Shown one piece after another: positions 18,303 to 25,545 of a DNA stretch of 64,000 nt (within the stretch, counting starts at the first letter, position 1; every line of letters starts with the position of its first letter). The translations under genes were made by a program, and so were the position numbers. The DNA comes from Stutzerimonas azotifigens (GTDB taxonomy: Bacteria > Pseudomonadota > Gammaproteobacteria > Pseudomonadales > Pseudomonadaceae). Location: positions 1 to 64,000 of the forward strand of contig NZ_JAAMRF010000004.1 of the NCBI RefSeq assembly GCF_013522725.1. The letters run 5' to 3'. The notes under the pieces were generated by a model. That model worked only from the letters and a program-made list of their open reading frames with translations. It ran no database searches and was not told the origin of the DNA.

Positions 18303-19112
18303 TTAGTGCTCGTGTTGCTTCCCGTCTGCGTGCACATGGTTTTTTGAAGGGGATTTGCCTTCCGCATCGGCACTGTCACTGCCATTGCTGTGCTCAACCG
18401 CCTGGGGCTCCTCGGACGCATGATGGTCATCGCTTTCGTTATTACCATGATGACCGGAGCCTGATTGGCCGGATGCTCCACCTGTGCTGCTGGAGCCATG
18501 GTGATCCGAGCCGCCACTGTCGCCCTGATGGTGGTCGCCCGAGGCCATCTCGCCGTGTTGCTCACTATGCCCAGCTGGGGTCTCCCCACCACCATGCTGG
18601 TGACCACCGCTAGACGCAACGAGTGCTCGATACGCTCCTTCATCTAACTCAGGAAGCTTCTGCAGAAAAGCCACCATTCCCCAGATGTACGGGTCAGCCA
18701 TGCTTTTACCCCACGCGGGCATCCCAGTGGCCTTAATGCCATGCTTGATGACCCAAAATGTTTTTGCTGGGTCATCGTATGGCCCCGCTTCAGCCAGGCT
18801 GGGTGGAGCGGGATAAAGGCCATTGCTTAGCTCGGTCTCAGCCATGCCTGGCGCCAAATGACAACCCACACACATCGAGTCGTAGTTCCCCGCCCCGGCG
18901 CGGATTTGGTCTTCATCGTCGAGAGATGGCACGACTATGTCTTCGGAGCGAACCTCAATCGAGCGATTGCGAGCAGTTTCCAGGAATGCGTGCACGACTC
19001 CCGTATGAGGATCATCCGCGGCAACGTTTATTAGTCCCGAGAAAACAACACCGGCCACCACCAACAGGCCTAGTGCGCAGAAGGCAGCGAAGCTAATAAT
19101 TATTCTTTTCAT
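18303..19112 (-). CDS. c-type cytochrome with long His-rich tail
   Basis: Protein of 269 aa, last gene of the multicopper oxidase operon. An N-terminal signal or anchor (IIISFAAFCALGLLVVAGVVF) precedes one haem-binding motif CVGCH (~residue 81) and a downstream MPAWGK, the likely axial Met. The last 100 residues are low-complexity, dense in His, Ser, Gly and Asp (HQHGGGE, GDHHQGD, SDHHGSSS, DDHHAS, NHVHADGKQHEH), which suggests metal binding. It could accept electrons from, or donate to, the CopA oxidase in the periplasm; this is inference from position. AAGGA precedes the start. Confidence 0.85.
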   Translation of the reverse strand: MKRIIISFAAFCALGLLVVAGVVFSGLINVAADDPHTGVVHAFLETARNRSIEVRSEDIVVPSLDDEDQIRAGAGNYDSMCVGCHLAPGMAETELSNGLYPAPPSLAEAGPYDDPAKTFWVIKHGIKATGMPAWGKSMADPYIWGMVAFLQKLPELDEGAYRALVASSGGHQHGGGETPAGHSEQHGEMASGDHHQGDSGGSDHHGSSSTGGASGQSGSGHHGNNESDDHHASEEPQAVEHSNGSDSADAEGKSPSKNHVHADGKQHEH

Positions 19113-19121
19113 CTAGGGTCC

Positions 19122-20120
19122 TTAAAACCAAAGCCTGATGCCAGCAACGAACCGCGCCTCATCTACGTCTTCGCCTTCATCTCTCGCCATATCGGCGGTA
19201 TTACCGTATGCCCGGCTCCACGTGACGCCGATGTACGGTGCGAACTCACGAACGATTTCGTATCGGAGGCGGAGCCCCACCTCTGTATTTGCTAGACCAG
19301 CGCCCACTCCGCGTGCAGGATCGTCCTTGCCATAGAAATTGAGCTCGGCAGTCGGTTGGAGGATGAGCCGGTTAGTTAGGAGAATGTCGTACTCGCCTTC
19401 AAAACGTGCTGCTGTCTGCCCACCTTCACCGACGAAGGCGGTGGCTTCCGCCTCAAACCCATACAGAGCCATCCCCTGGACGCCTAAAGCCGCCCACGTC
19501 TGCGGCGACTCGGGCTTAAAGTCCTGGCGAACACCTGCTACTACATCCCACCAGGGACTGATTGCACGCCCGTAAAGCGCCTGAATTTCCGCGTCTTCAG
19601 TAACGCCATTCGTTCGCTCACCTTCCGAGCGAAACCAGAACCGATTGATATCGCCACCAACCCAGGCAGTAGCTTCCCAACTGAGGGTGCTACCTTCATT
19701 TGCGTCCTGGTACTCAAGTTGATCTAGCAGAAGGAACCAGGCCAGATACTTGTCATGGACCGTATGACCTTGAAGACCAGGGAAAGCCGCTTCTCTATCC
19801 GCATCGGTCAATACTGGAATGAACGAGGGATGAACCATGCCGGGCATTTCGAGCGTATCGTCATGCTTCATTTGGCCATGGTTCATCTTGCTATGGTCCA
19901 TCGCACCATGACCCATTGCAGAATGGTCCATTTGCCCACCGGAGCCATGATTCATTGTCGCGGGCTTGGCAGAAGATGCAGGGGCTTGAGCTGCCGGAAT
20001 AGGAGGGGTTTGATGCATCGAGTGATCCATCATCTCGGCGGCGTTGGCTATCCGTCCAGCCGCTGCGCTCAACGAAACTCCGAGCGCAATAAGAGCAAAG
20101 CGAGAAGATCTAGTGGTCAT
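19122..20120 (-). CDS. copB: CopB outer-membrane copper resistance protein
   Basis: Protein of 332 aa. The ATG at 20120 ([22 protein letters not shown]) begins a proper signal peptide; upstream in-frame codons are out-of-frame translation of the preceding gene. The mature start is Met/His-rich ([44 protein letters not shown]), then a beta-barrel domain of PcoB/CopB type ([56 protein letters not shown]) ending in an aromatic residue (RLWF). It overlaps the upstream small gene by 11 bp. Works with CopA in the outer envelope. Confidence 0.93.
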   Translation of the reverse strand: MTTRSSRFALIALGVSLSAAAGRIANAAEMMDHSMHQTPPIPAAQAPASSAKPATMNHGSGGQMDHSAMGHGAMDHSKMNHGQMKHDDTLEMPGMVHPSFIPVLTDADREAAFPGLQGHTVHDKYLAWFLLLDQLEYQDANEGSTLSWEATAWVGGDINRFWFRSEGERTNGVTEDAEIQALYGRAISPWWDVVAGVRQDFKPESPQTWAALGVQGMALYGFEAEATAFVGEGGQTAARFEGEYDILLTNRLILQPTAELNFYGKDDPARGVGAGLANTEVGLRLRYEIVREFAPYIGVTWSRAYGNTADMARDEGEDVDEARFVAGIRLWF

Positions 20121-20403
20121 GGTGCGAATCCACCTCAGTACCAGTAGCCTTCGGGTCATGATCCATCTTGCCATGGTCCATTTCACCATAGCCATGACCC
20201 ATGTCGCCGTGGTCCATTTCTGAGTTAGAGGAGCCTTGTGTCTGAGATGCCGGCTTGTTGCCTGAATTTTGCGACGAAGCCGATGGTTGCTTGTGCTGAT
20301 CATGCGTTTGCTCTGCAAACGCAGCTGATATATTCATTACGCCCAGCAGACTGAACATTAACGCGCTGCCGATAAGAGTTTTACGCTTCATAAAATTTCC
20401 CAT
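20110..20403 (-). CDS. Small secreted Met/His-rich protein between copA and copB
   Basis: Protein of 97 aa with a signal peptide ([22 protein letters not shown]) and a C-terminal half of MDHG-type units ([21 protein letters not shown]) ending SHHDH. GAGG lies 8 nt before the ATG at 20403; an internal ATG at 20391 is an alternative. It sits 12 bp behind the oxidase gene and overlaps copB, so it is translated with them. It looks like a free-standing version of the CopB metal-binding head and probably binds periplasmic copper. No named family recognised. Confidence 0.7.
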   Translation of the reverse strand: MGNFMKRKTLIGSALMFSLLGVMNISAAFAEQTHDQHKQPSASSQNSGNKPASQTQGSSNSEMDHGDMGHGYGEMDHGKMDHDPKATGTEVDSHHDH

Positions 20404-20415
20404 ATAAAGTTCCTC

Positions 20416-22257
20416 TTACTCGTCCACTCGGACTTCACGAAACATGCCCATTTCCATGTGAAGCAGTAGGTGACAGTGATAAGCCCAACGCCCGAGTGCA
20501 TCGGCTGTCACGCGGTAGCTGCGCTTCGAACCTGGAGGCATGTCGATCGTGTGCTTGCGAACCATGAACTTTCCATTGTCATCCTCAAGATCGCTCCACA
20601 TACCATGCAGATGAATCGGATGGGTCATCATGGTGTCGTTGACCAAAGTGATGCGTACCCGCTCGCCATATTTGAGCCGCAGGGGCTCTGAATCAGAGAA
20701 CTCTATGCCGTCAAATGACCAGGAGAACTTCTCCATGTGGCCGGTGAGATGGAGTTCGATCGTCCGACTGGGCTCACGGCCGTCCGGATCGGAGAAAGTG
20801 CTTCTCAAGTCGCCATAGGTCAGGACTCGGCGGCCGTTGTCTCGTAAGCCAATACCGGGATCGTTCAGCCTGTGAGTTGGGCTCATGGTCTGCATGTCCA
20901 CCAGTGGGTTATTGGACTCTGAGGGCGGGTGCGATTGAATATCTGCGCTCATTCCAGCCATTCCAGAGTGGTCCATCCCGGACATCCCACCCATTTTGCT
21001 GTGATCCATGCCGGCCATTGCGCCCATGTCGCCCATCCCTTGCATGTCACCGTGGTTCATGCCGGACATGTTGCTATGGTCCATCGCGCCCATGTCGCCG
21101 CCATGGTCCATGCCCGCCATACCGCCCATGCTGCCGTGATCCATCCCCATGTCGTTCATGGTGATTAGTGGTCTAGGATCGGTTTCTGGAACAGGAGCGC
21201 TCAGCCCTTCGGCAACCGCTAGCGTGCCACGGGCGTATCCTGTGCGATCCATCGATTGGGCGAAGATCGTGTAAGCCTCCTCGGTCGCAGGCTCGACAAT
21301 CACATCGTAGGTTTCTGCCACGGCAATGCGGAATTCGTCGACGCTAACTGGGTTGACGTATTGGCCATCGGCTGCGACTACAGTCATCTTCAGCCCTGGA
21401 ATGCGGACATCGAAATAGCTCATGGCCGAGCCGTTGATGAACCGCAGACGAAGCTTCTCGCCGGGCTTAAAGATGCCGGTCCAGTTCCCGTCGGGTGCTT
21501 GGCCGTTCATTAGATAGGTATAGGTGTAGCCGCTTACGTCGGCGAGGTCGGTGGGACTCATTTTCATCTGAGCCCACATTTTCCGATTCGCAATCGTAGC
21601 GGCCCAGCCGTCTTCGCTCACGTCGTTAATGAAGTCTCCGACAGTGCGCTTGTGGAAGTTGTAATAATCGGACTGCTTCTTGAGCTTAGAAAGGATTCGA
21701 GCGGGATCCTCATCGGACCAATCAGTCAACATCACCACATAGTCGCGGTCATAGCTGAACGGTTCGGGATCCTTCGCATCGATGACCAAGGGACCATAGA
21801 CACCAAGCTGCTCTTGTAGGCCTGAATGACTGTGGTACCAATAGGTACCGTTCTGTTTAACCTGAAACTTGTAGACATACATGCCATCGGGAGCGATGCC
21901 GTGGAAGCTCAATCCAGGCACGCCATCCATGTTGGCCGGCAGGATCATGCCGTGCCAGTGAATCGATGTATCTTCGCTCAACTTATTTCTGACTCGCAGC
22001 GTGACGGTATCCCCTTCACGCCAACGTAGAAGCGGCCCTGGGATGGTCCCATTGATAGTCATCGCTGTCCGGGCCGCGCCGGTGATATTGACCGGCGTCT
22101 CCCCAATCAGCAGATCGAACTCCGTGCCACTTAGTACGCTGGGCTGGCCTGGGCTAGTCACTGCCCAGACCGGAGCTCGCCACAAGCCAAGACCGCCAAG
22201 GATGCCTGCGGCAGTCAAGCCTTTAACAAAGGTTCGCCTAGAGGTTTTACGTTGCAT
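20416..22257 (-). CDS. copA: Periplasmic multicopper oxidase CopA (PcoA family)
   Basis: Protein of 613 aa exported by the Tat system (RRTFVKGLTAAGILGG). Type 2/3 copper ligands are visible as HWHG and YWYHSHSG in the N-terminal half and HPIHLHG and YHCHLLLHMEMGMF at the C-terminus, the last containing the type 1 copper Cys, His and Met. Residues ~360-430 form a Met-rich insert of MDHG/MDHS/MSGM units typical of CopA, used for Cu(I) binding. The enzyme oxidises periplasmic Cu(I) to Cu(II). First gene of an operon with the small MDHG protein, copB and the cytochrome; a copper box lies about 155 bp upstream. This copA is unrelated to the P-type ATPase at 2031. Confidence 0.96.
   Translation of the reverse strand: MQRKTSRRTFVKGLTAAGILGGLGLWRAPVWAVTSPGQPSVLSGTEFDLLIGETPVNITGAARTAMTINGTIPGPLLRWREGDTVTLRVRNKLSEDTSIHWHGMILPANMDGVPGLSFHGIAPDGMYVYKFQVKQNGTYWYHSHSGLQEQLGVYGPLVIDAKDPEPFSYDRDYVVMLTDWSDEDPARILSKLKKQSDYYNFHKRTVGDFINDVSEDGWAATIANRKMWAQMKMSPTDLADVSGYTYTYLMNGQAPDGNWTGIFKPGEKLRLRFINGSAMSYFDVRIPGLKMTVVAADGQYVNPVSVDEFRIAVAETYDVIVEPATEEAYTIFAQSMDRTGYARGTLAVAEGLSAPVPETDPRPLITMNDMGMDHGSMGGMAGMDHGGDMGAMDHSNMSGMNHGDMQGMGDMGAMAGMDHSKMGGMSGMDHSGMAGMSADIQSHPPSESNNPLVDMQTMSPTHRLNDPGIGLRDNGRRVLTYGDLRSTFSDPDGREPSRTIELHLTGHMEKFSWSFDGIEFSDSEPLRLKYGERVRITLVNDTMMTHPIHLHGMWSDLEDDNGKFMVRKHTIDMPPGSKRSYRVTADALGRWAYHCHLLLHMEMGMFREVRVDE
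20940..21165 (-). repeat. Degenerate Met/His-codon repeats inside copA
   Basis: Repeated ATGGATCACNNNATG-like units encode the Met-rich insert of the oxidase. Similar units occur in the next two genes (20155-20215 and 19840-19950). They are coding repeats, a likely site of recombination and length variation. Confidence 0.75.
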
Positions 22258-22574
22258 GTGTAGGTTCCAATCAAACTAAGGAGCCAAGCCGAAACCAGCC
22301 GTAAGGTTGGTGTTGCCAGCGTTAATTGATCTTAGAAACTCGCGCACGGTCTGTCTTATCAAGCGACTCGCCTTTAATCGTAAATATGGCATGCCTAAGA
22401 AAGACGCGGGATTACATTTTTGTAAGCTTAAAGCGCTTCAGAAATCGCCCAAAAAATCGCCTGTGAGCATGTCAATCTCCAGGTGGAAGCTGCGCAATGG
22501 CTTTTGATTTCCGTGCAAGGATCCGGTTGCAACGATACTCAAGGTGCATGCTCACAGTTGCGTAAGGTTTCGCT
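22258..22574. other. 317-bp gap upstream of the multicopper oxidase operon
   Basis: It holds the copper box at 22411 and presumably the operon promoter. An inverted 12-mer beside the box is shared with the DUF305 promoter region. No gene is supported. Confidence 0.5.
22411..22429 (+). promoter_or_regulatory. CopR-type box upstream of copA-copB operon
   Basis: ATTACATTTTTGTAAGCTT, identical to the box at 15811, 154 bp before the minus-strand oxidase start at 22257. Confidence 0.8.
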
Positions 22575-22784
22575 TCAGCAATTAGCGTGGGCGTGCTTCG
22601 CTGAAGTTGCTTTTGAGGCTACCTCCTGGGCTTGGTCCTTCTGGTCAGCCTGATAACTAGCGATCGCTATTTGGCGAGCCTGCTCCATACGAGCAAAGGT
22701 ACGATCACCACCACCTTCTGCCATTGCATAGGAAGAGCTTGCTGCGATGGCGAGCAGTACAGAAACGGATCTGAAGAATTTCAT
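22575..22784 (-). CDS. Small periplasmic PtrA-like protein (second copy)
   Basis: Protein of 69 aa: signal peptide (VSVLLAIAASSSYAMA), then EGGGDRTFARMEQARQIAIASYQ, the PtrA-type N-terminal pattern, and a short tail ending KHAHANC. It shares the EGG-X-(E/D)RT stretch with the protein at 11318 but little else. It is flanked by a copper box on its upstream side (22901). The role is unknown; relatives are copper-induced. Confidence 0.7.
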   Translation of the reverse strand: MKFFRSVSVLLAIAASSSYAMAEGGGDRTFARMEQARQIAIASYQADQKDQAQEVASKATSAKHAHANC

Positions 22785-22900
22785 TACTTGTTACCTCGTT
22801 CGAAGACATGGGAGACCCAGCGCAGCTCCATAAATAGGGGCTTTGGCTTGGTCCTGTGTCTAAGCTAACCGAGCGTTCCTGTCAGAACCCTGATTTAGAC

Positions 22901-22920
22901 ATTACGGTTTCGTCAGTAAT
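22901..22920 (+). promoter_or_regulatory. Degenerate CopR-type box upstream of PtrA-like gene
   Basis: ATTACGGTTTCGTCAGTAAT keeps the ATTAC and GTCAG halves seen in the 1888 box but has a changed spacer. It lies about 117 bp before the minus-strand start at 22784. It is also partly palindromic (ATTAC...GTAAT). Confidence 0.5.
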
Positions 22921-23132
22921 GCATAAAAGCAGTGAGCCCAAGCGAAAGCGCAGGTAGCGTGCATGGTGCCTTTTCGTTCAGGCAAATAGGTCTTGTTTCC
23001 AGCGGGCAAAAAAAGGGCGCCATCTAGGCGCCGATAGGCCAAAGGAGCATGGAAAAGGCCAAAAAGCAGAGTGTGGGAGCAACTGCTGATGTAGACGTTA
23101 ACGCTACAAGCTGTCAGACAGATGATGCGAGC

Positions 23133-23151
23133 ATTACGTTTCTGTAAGGTA
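23133..23151 (+). promoter_or_regulatory. CopR-type box upstream of response regulator
   Basis: ATTACGTTTCTGTAAGGTA, 59 bp before the response-regulator start, implying autoregulation. Confidence 0.7.
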
Positions 23152-23208
23152 CTGGCTGCACGCCCTGACAATCGGCACACTGCTCCAAATGCCGGAGGGA
23201 ATACTTTC

Positions 23209-23889
23209 ATGAAGCTTCTTGTTGCTGAAGACGAGCCGAAAACAGGCACCTACCTACAGCAGGGGCTTTCAGAGGCAGGCTTCACAGTCGATAGAGTTGA
23301 AAACGGGACCGATGCTGCTCAGCACGCGCTTCATACCACATACGACTTGCTCATCTTAGACGTGATGATGCCTGGCCTGGATGGGTGGCAGGTTTTACAG
23401 AAAGTCCGCGCTGCTGGTAATGAGGTTCCCGTGCTCTTTCTCACCGCCCGAGACGGGGTTCAGGATCGAGTAAAGGGATTGGAGTTGGGCGCTGATGATT
23501 ATCTCATCAAGCCGTTTGCCTTCTCCGAATTGCTAGCCAGGATCCGTACGTTGCTTCGCCGCGGCAATAATGTCCCCAACCAAACAATACTCAAACTCCT
23601 CGACCTTGAGGTCGATCTGCTCAGGCGTCGAGTTACGCGATCGGGGAAACGAATAGACCTAACTGCAAAGGAATTCGCACTTCTTGAGCTATTACTTCGG
23701 CGTCGCGGGGAAGTGCTCTCAAAGTCCCTTATCGCCTCCCAAGTATGGGACATGAATTTCGACAGCGATACCAATGTGATTGAGGTGGCGGTACGACGGC
23801 TGAGAGCAAAAATCGATGATGAGTTCGAACCTAAGCTCATACAAACCGCGCGTGGGATGGGCTATTTGATCGACGCGCCAGACCCCTAG
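23209..23889 (+). CDS. copR: OmpR-family copper response regulator (CopR/CusR)
   Basis: Protein of 226 aa. The ATG at 23209 has GGAGGG 10 nt upstream and starts [20 protein letters not shown], the classic receiver opening. Phospho-acceptor Asp is in [15 protein letters not shown] (~residue 51), with conserved Thr and Lys in FLTARD and [15 protein letters not shown]. The C-terminal half is a winged helix ([45 protein letters not shown]...[14 protein letters not shown]). It matches CopR/CusR regulators in every motif. Its usual partner kinase is not downstream: the next sequence is gene debris, and the only copper kinase is at 12270. Confidence 0.93.
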   Translation: MKLLVAEDEPKTGTYLQQGLSEAGFTVDRVENGTDAAQHALHTTYDLLILDVMMPGLDGWQVLQKVRAAGNEVPVLFLTARDGVQDRVKGLELGADDYLIKPFAFSELLARIRTLLRRGNNVPNQTILKLLDLEVDLLRRRVTRSGKRIDLTAKEFALLELLLRRRGEVLSKSLIASQVWDMNFDSDTNVIEVAVRRLRAKIDDEFEPKLIQTARGMGYLIDAPDP

Positions 23890-23979
23890 AGCGAAATGCT
23901 CGGCATTTCACGCGATGGGCCAAGCTACCGGTACCGATGCGGTTAAGGCGAGCCACCGAGCAAGGAGCGGTGCCGAACC

Positions 23980-24315
23980 TCAGTTCTCCGAGCTGGATTT
24001 CTTCAGCTGTGGCACGAAGAAGATGGGTCTCTGCGGGGGAGCTATCAGAATATCACTGGATTTGATGCTAGTGCCCTTGCGACGCCTGGTCTTGCCATCC
24101 TTACCGACCGCCAGCAAATCACCGGTCGCAACAGCGATATCGAGCGCCTGCTTTACGCGAAACTCGTCAGCCATGGTGTAGTTGGTCAATCCGCTCATCA
24201 GGCCCAAAAAAGGTTGCCGTTCTACCTCGTAGACCTGGTTGGGCAAGAGCTCTGAAAGTTCTCCTCGGACGCGGTCATCGGTGGCATCGTCGAAGTGATG
24301 CTCATCCAACAGCAA
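23980..24315 (-). pseudogene. Truncated unknown gene (C-terminal part)
   Basis: A 111-codon open frame reading LLLDEHHFDDATDDRVRGELSELLPNQVYEVERQPFLGLMSGLTNYTMADEF...KRRKGTSIKSSDILIAPPQRPIFFV. Its only start is a TTG without ribosome binding site, and the frame continues upstream as nonsense, so the 5' part is probably missing. I do not recognise the family. It abuts, back to back, another fragment at 24318. Confidence 0.45.
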
Positions 24316-24317
24316 AT

Positions 24318-24493
24318 CGTGTTTGCATGATGGCGAGCGTTATGAGGTGCATCTCTGTGAGGCCTGCTTTTTCCGAGCGCTGAGTGGTCTCCGCCGCGAG
24401 CGTATGGTCAACACCATGTTCGACGAGAATCCCGATAGGACTGGCGATGAGTTCGGCCTTGTGCAGCGGAGCGAATTCTGGAAAGACAACTGA
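24318..24493 (+). pseudogene. Truncated Cys-containing gene fragment
   Basis: Without a start codon, the plus strand reads KSCLHDGERYEVHLCEACFFRALSGLRRERMVNT... down to a stop at 24491-24493 (about 57 codons). The CXXC pattern in YEVHLCEACFF and the regular codon use look like the C-terminal end of a real small zinc-ribbon-like protein whose N-terminus was lost. It lies next to the fragment at 23980 with both missing their beginnings, marking a recombination join near 24317. Confidence 0.4.
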
Positions 24494-24537
24494 GCTCGGT
24501 TCAGATGGGACTATGGATACGGGTAGGAAGTGGGGCG

Positions 24538-24984
24538 TTAGCCTCGCAGATGTAATGCAGCAGAGAAGATCACGTGTTTACTAATTCGACTGCCGAGAGA
24601 CTGACACGCTGAGGTTGAGTACGTGCGATCTCCCTCCACTCGGTACTGGTGCCCAAGCTCGCTACCTTGTGCATCACGAATTGAAAGGATCTCCAGTAAC
24701 GGCTCCATCAACCAGCGACCCACCTCGTTCATATGCCCGGGACTCACAAGATACGCCTGCTCCAGCCAGGCGTGCTCGGTCTGCGCAGCTATGACCTGTT
24801 CCAGCAATGGAACCGACGGAACCATTAGCATGCTTCGAAAGGCCGCGTTTCCATCGTCCTCAACGATCTGCAGGTAGAACCAGGGCCAGGTCATCTCTAG
24901 CTCGACATATGACCAGAACTGCACGCCATCTGGCGCTGTTGAGAGCCCAGGAAGCAGTTCCGCATTCCGACTGGTTTTGAACAC
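24538..24984 (-). CDS. Unknown protein divergent from XRE regulator
   Basis: Protein of 148 aa, no family recognised. The start is set at the GTG at 24984 because AGGAG (24993-24997) lies 8 nt upstream; an upstream TTG at 25026 lies inside the operator palindrome and has none. Visible features: a Trp/Phe-rich stretch (VQFWSYVELEMTWPWFYLQIVEDDG) and an acidic helix later (VGRWLMEPLLEILSIRDAQ). No signal peptide or membrane helix. It is divergent from the XRE gene at 25089 with a shared operator between them, so the two probably form one regulated unit. Confidence 0.55.
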   Translation of the reverse strand: MFKTSRNAELLPGLSTAPDGVQFWSYVELEMTWPWFYLQIVEDDGNAAFRSMLMVPSVPLLEQVIAAQTEHAWLEQAYLVSPGHMNEVGRWLMEPLLEILSIRDAQGSELGHQYRVEGDRTYSTSACQSLGSRISKHVIFSAALHLRG

Positions 24985-25019
24985 GCGCCAATCTCCTAAT
25001 GATAATTGTACTTGATTGA

Positions 25020-25052
25020 TGAACAATATATTTTGTAGTCATATATTGTTCA
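25020..25052. promoter_or_regulatory. Perfect 12-bp inverted repeat, likely XRE operator
   Basis: TGAACAATATAT and ATATATTGTTCA separated by 9 bp (TTTGTAGTC), with no mismatch. It is centred between the divergent genes at 24984 and 25089. Position and symmetry fit an operator bound by the XRE dimer controlling both promoters. Confidence 0.7.
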
Positions 25053-25088
25053 ATCGCGCTTCATCGTTCCATTTTGCGGAGCAGCAAA

Positions 25089-25379
25089 ATGGAAGTCCGG
25101 GATTCGTTCGGGAAAGCGTTGAGGCTCGTGCGGCAGCGTAGGGGGCTGGCACAGGAAGATTTCTCGCTCGTTAGCAGTCGTACCTTCGTCAGCATGCTGG
25201 AGCGCGGGGCAACGAGCCCGACTCTCGAAAAGCTCGATAGCCTCTGCACGGTGCTCGACACTCACCCTGTCACCCTCTTGGCCCTGACCTACTTGCTTGG
25301 ATCCGAAGCTCCTGAAAGTTTTGAGCAGCTCCTGGAGAAGGTTGGTGAGGAGTTGAGAGCTCTAGTCGAACCTGACTGA
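25089..25379 (+). CDS. XRE-family HTH transcriptional regulator
   Basis: Protein of 96 aa. The ATG at 25089 has GGAG 7 nt upstream; the TTG at 25074 has none. The helix-turn-helix is in FGKALRLVRQRRGLAQEDFSLVSSRTFVSMLERGATSPTLEKLDSLCTVLDTHPVTLL (residues ~7-64), the classic Cro/C1 layout. The C-terminal part EAPESFEQLLEKVGEELRALVEP is a likely dimerisation helix. It probably represses its own and the divergent gene through the inverted repeat at 25020-25052. Confidence 0.85.
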   Translation: MEVRDSFGKALRLVRQRRGLAQEDFSLVSSRTFVSMLERGATSPTLEKLDSLCTVLDTHPVTLLALTYLLGSEAPESFEQLLEKVGEELRALVEPD

Positions 25380-25545
25380 TTACTCAGCGAGGCTGTGTGA
25401 GGGGCCGGTTCCGTGGCCGCACAGTGAGTGTTGATCTTGCTGTCCCTCTGTCCCCAGTGGCTGGCCTGGAGGTCCTGTTTTTGGCAGGGCTTATAGTTTT
25501 TGTGGGCGTCAGAAAATATGTGGATTCTGACTTTTTGGGGCTCAT

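Noticed and set aside
18224..18643. Second minus-strand frame overlapping the cytochrome tail
   Set aside because: It is a frame-shifted reading of the repetitive His-rich tail with no start signal.
20940..21165. Possible CRISPR or tandem-repeat array
   Set aside because: The regular units are Met/His codons within the copA frame, differ from each other, and have no unique spacers.
23891..23911. Hairpin GAAATGC-TCG-GCATTTC after the response regulator
   Set aside because: Stem of only 7 bp without a T tract; too weak to call a terminator.
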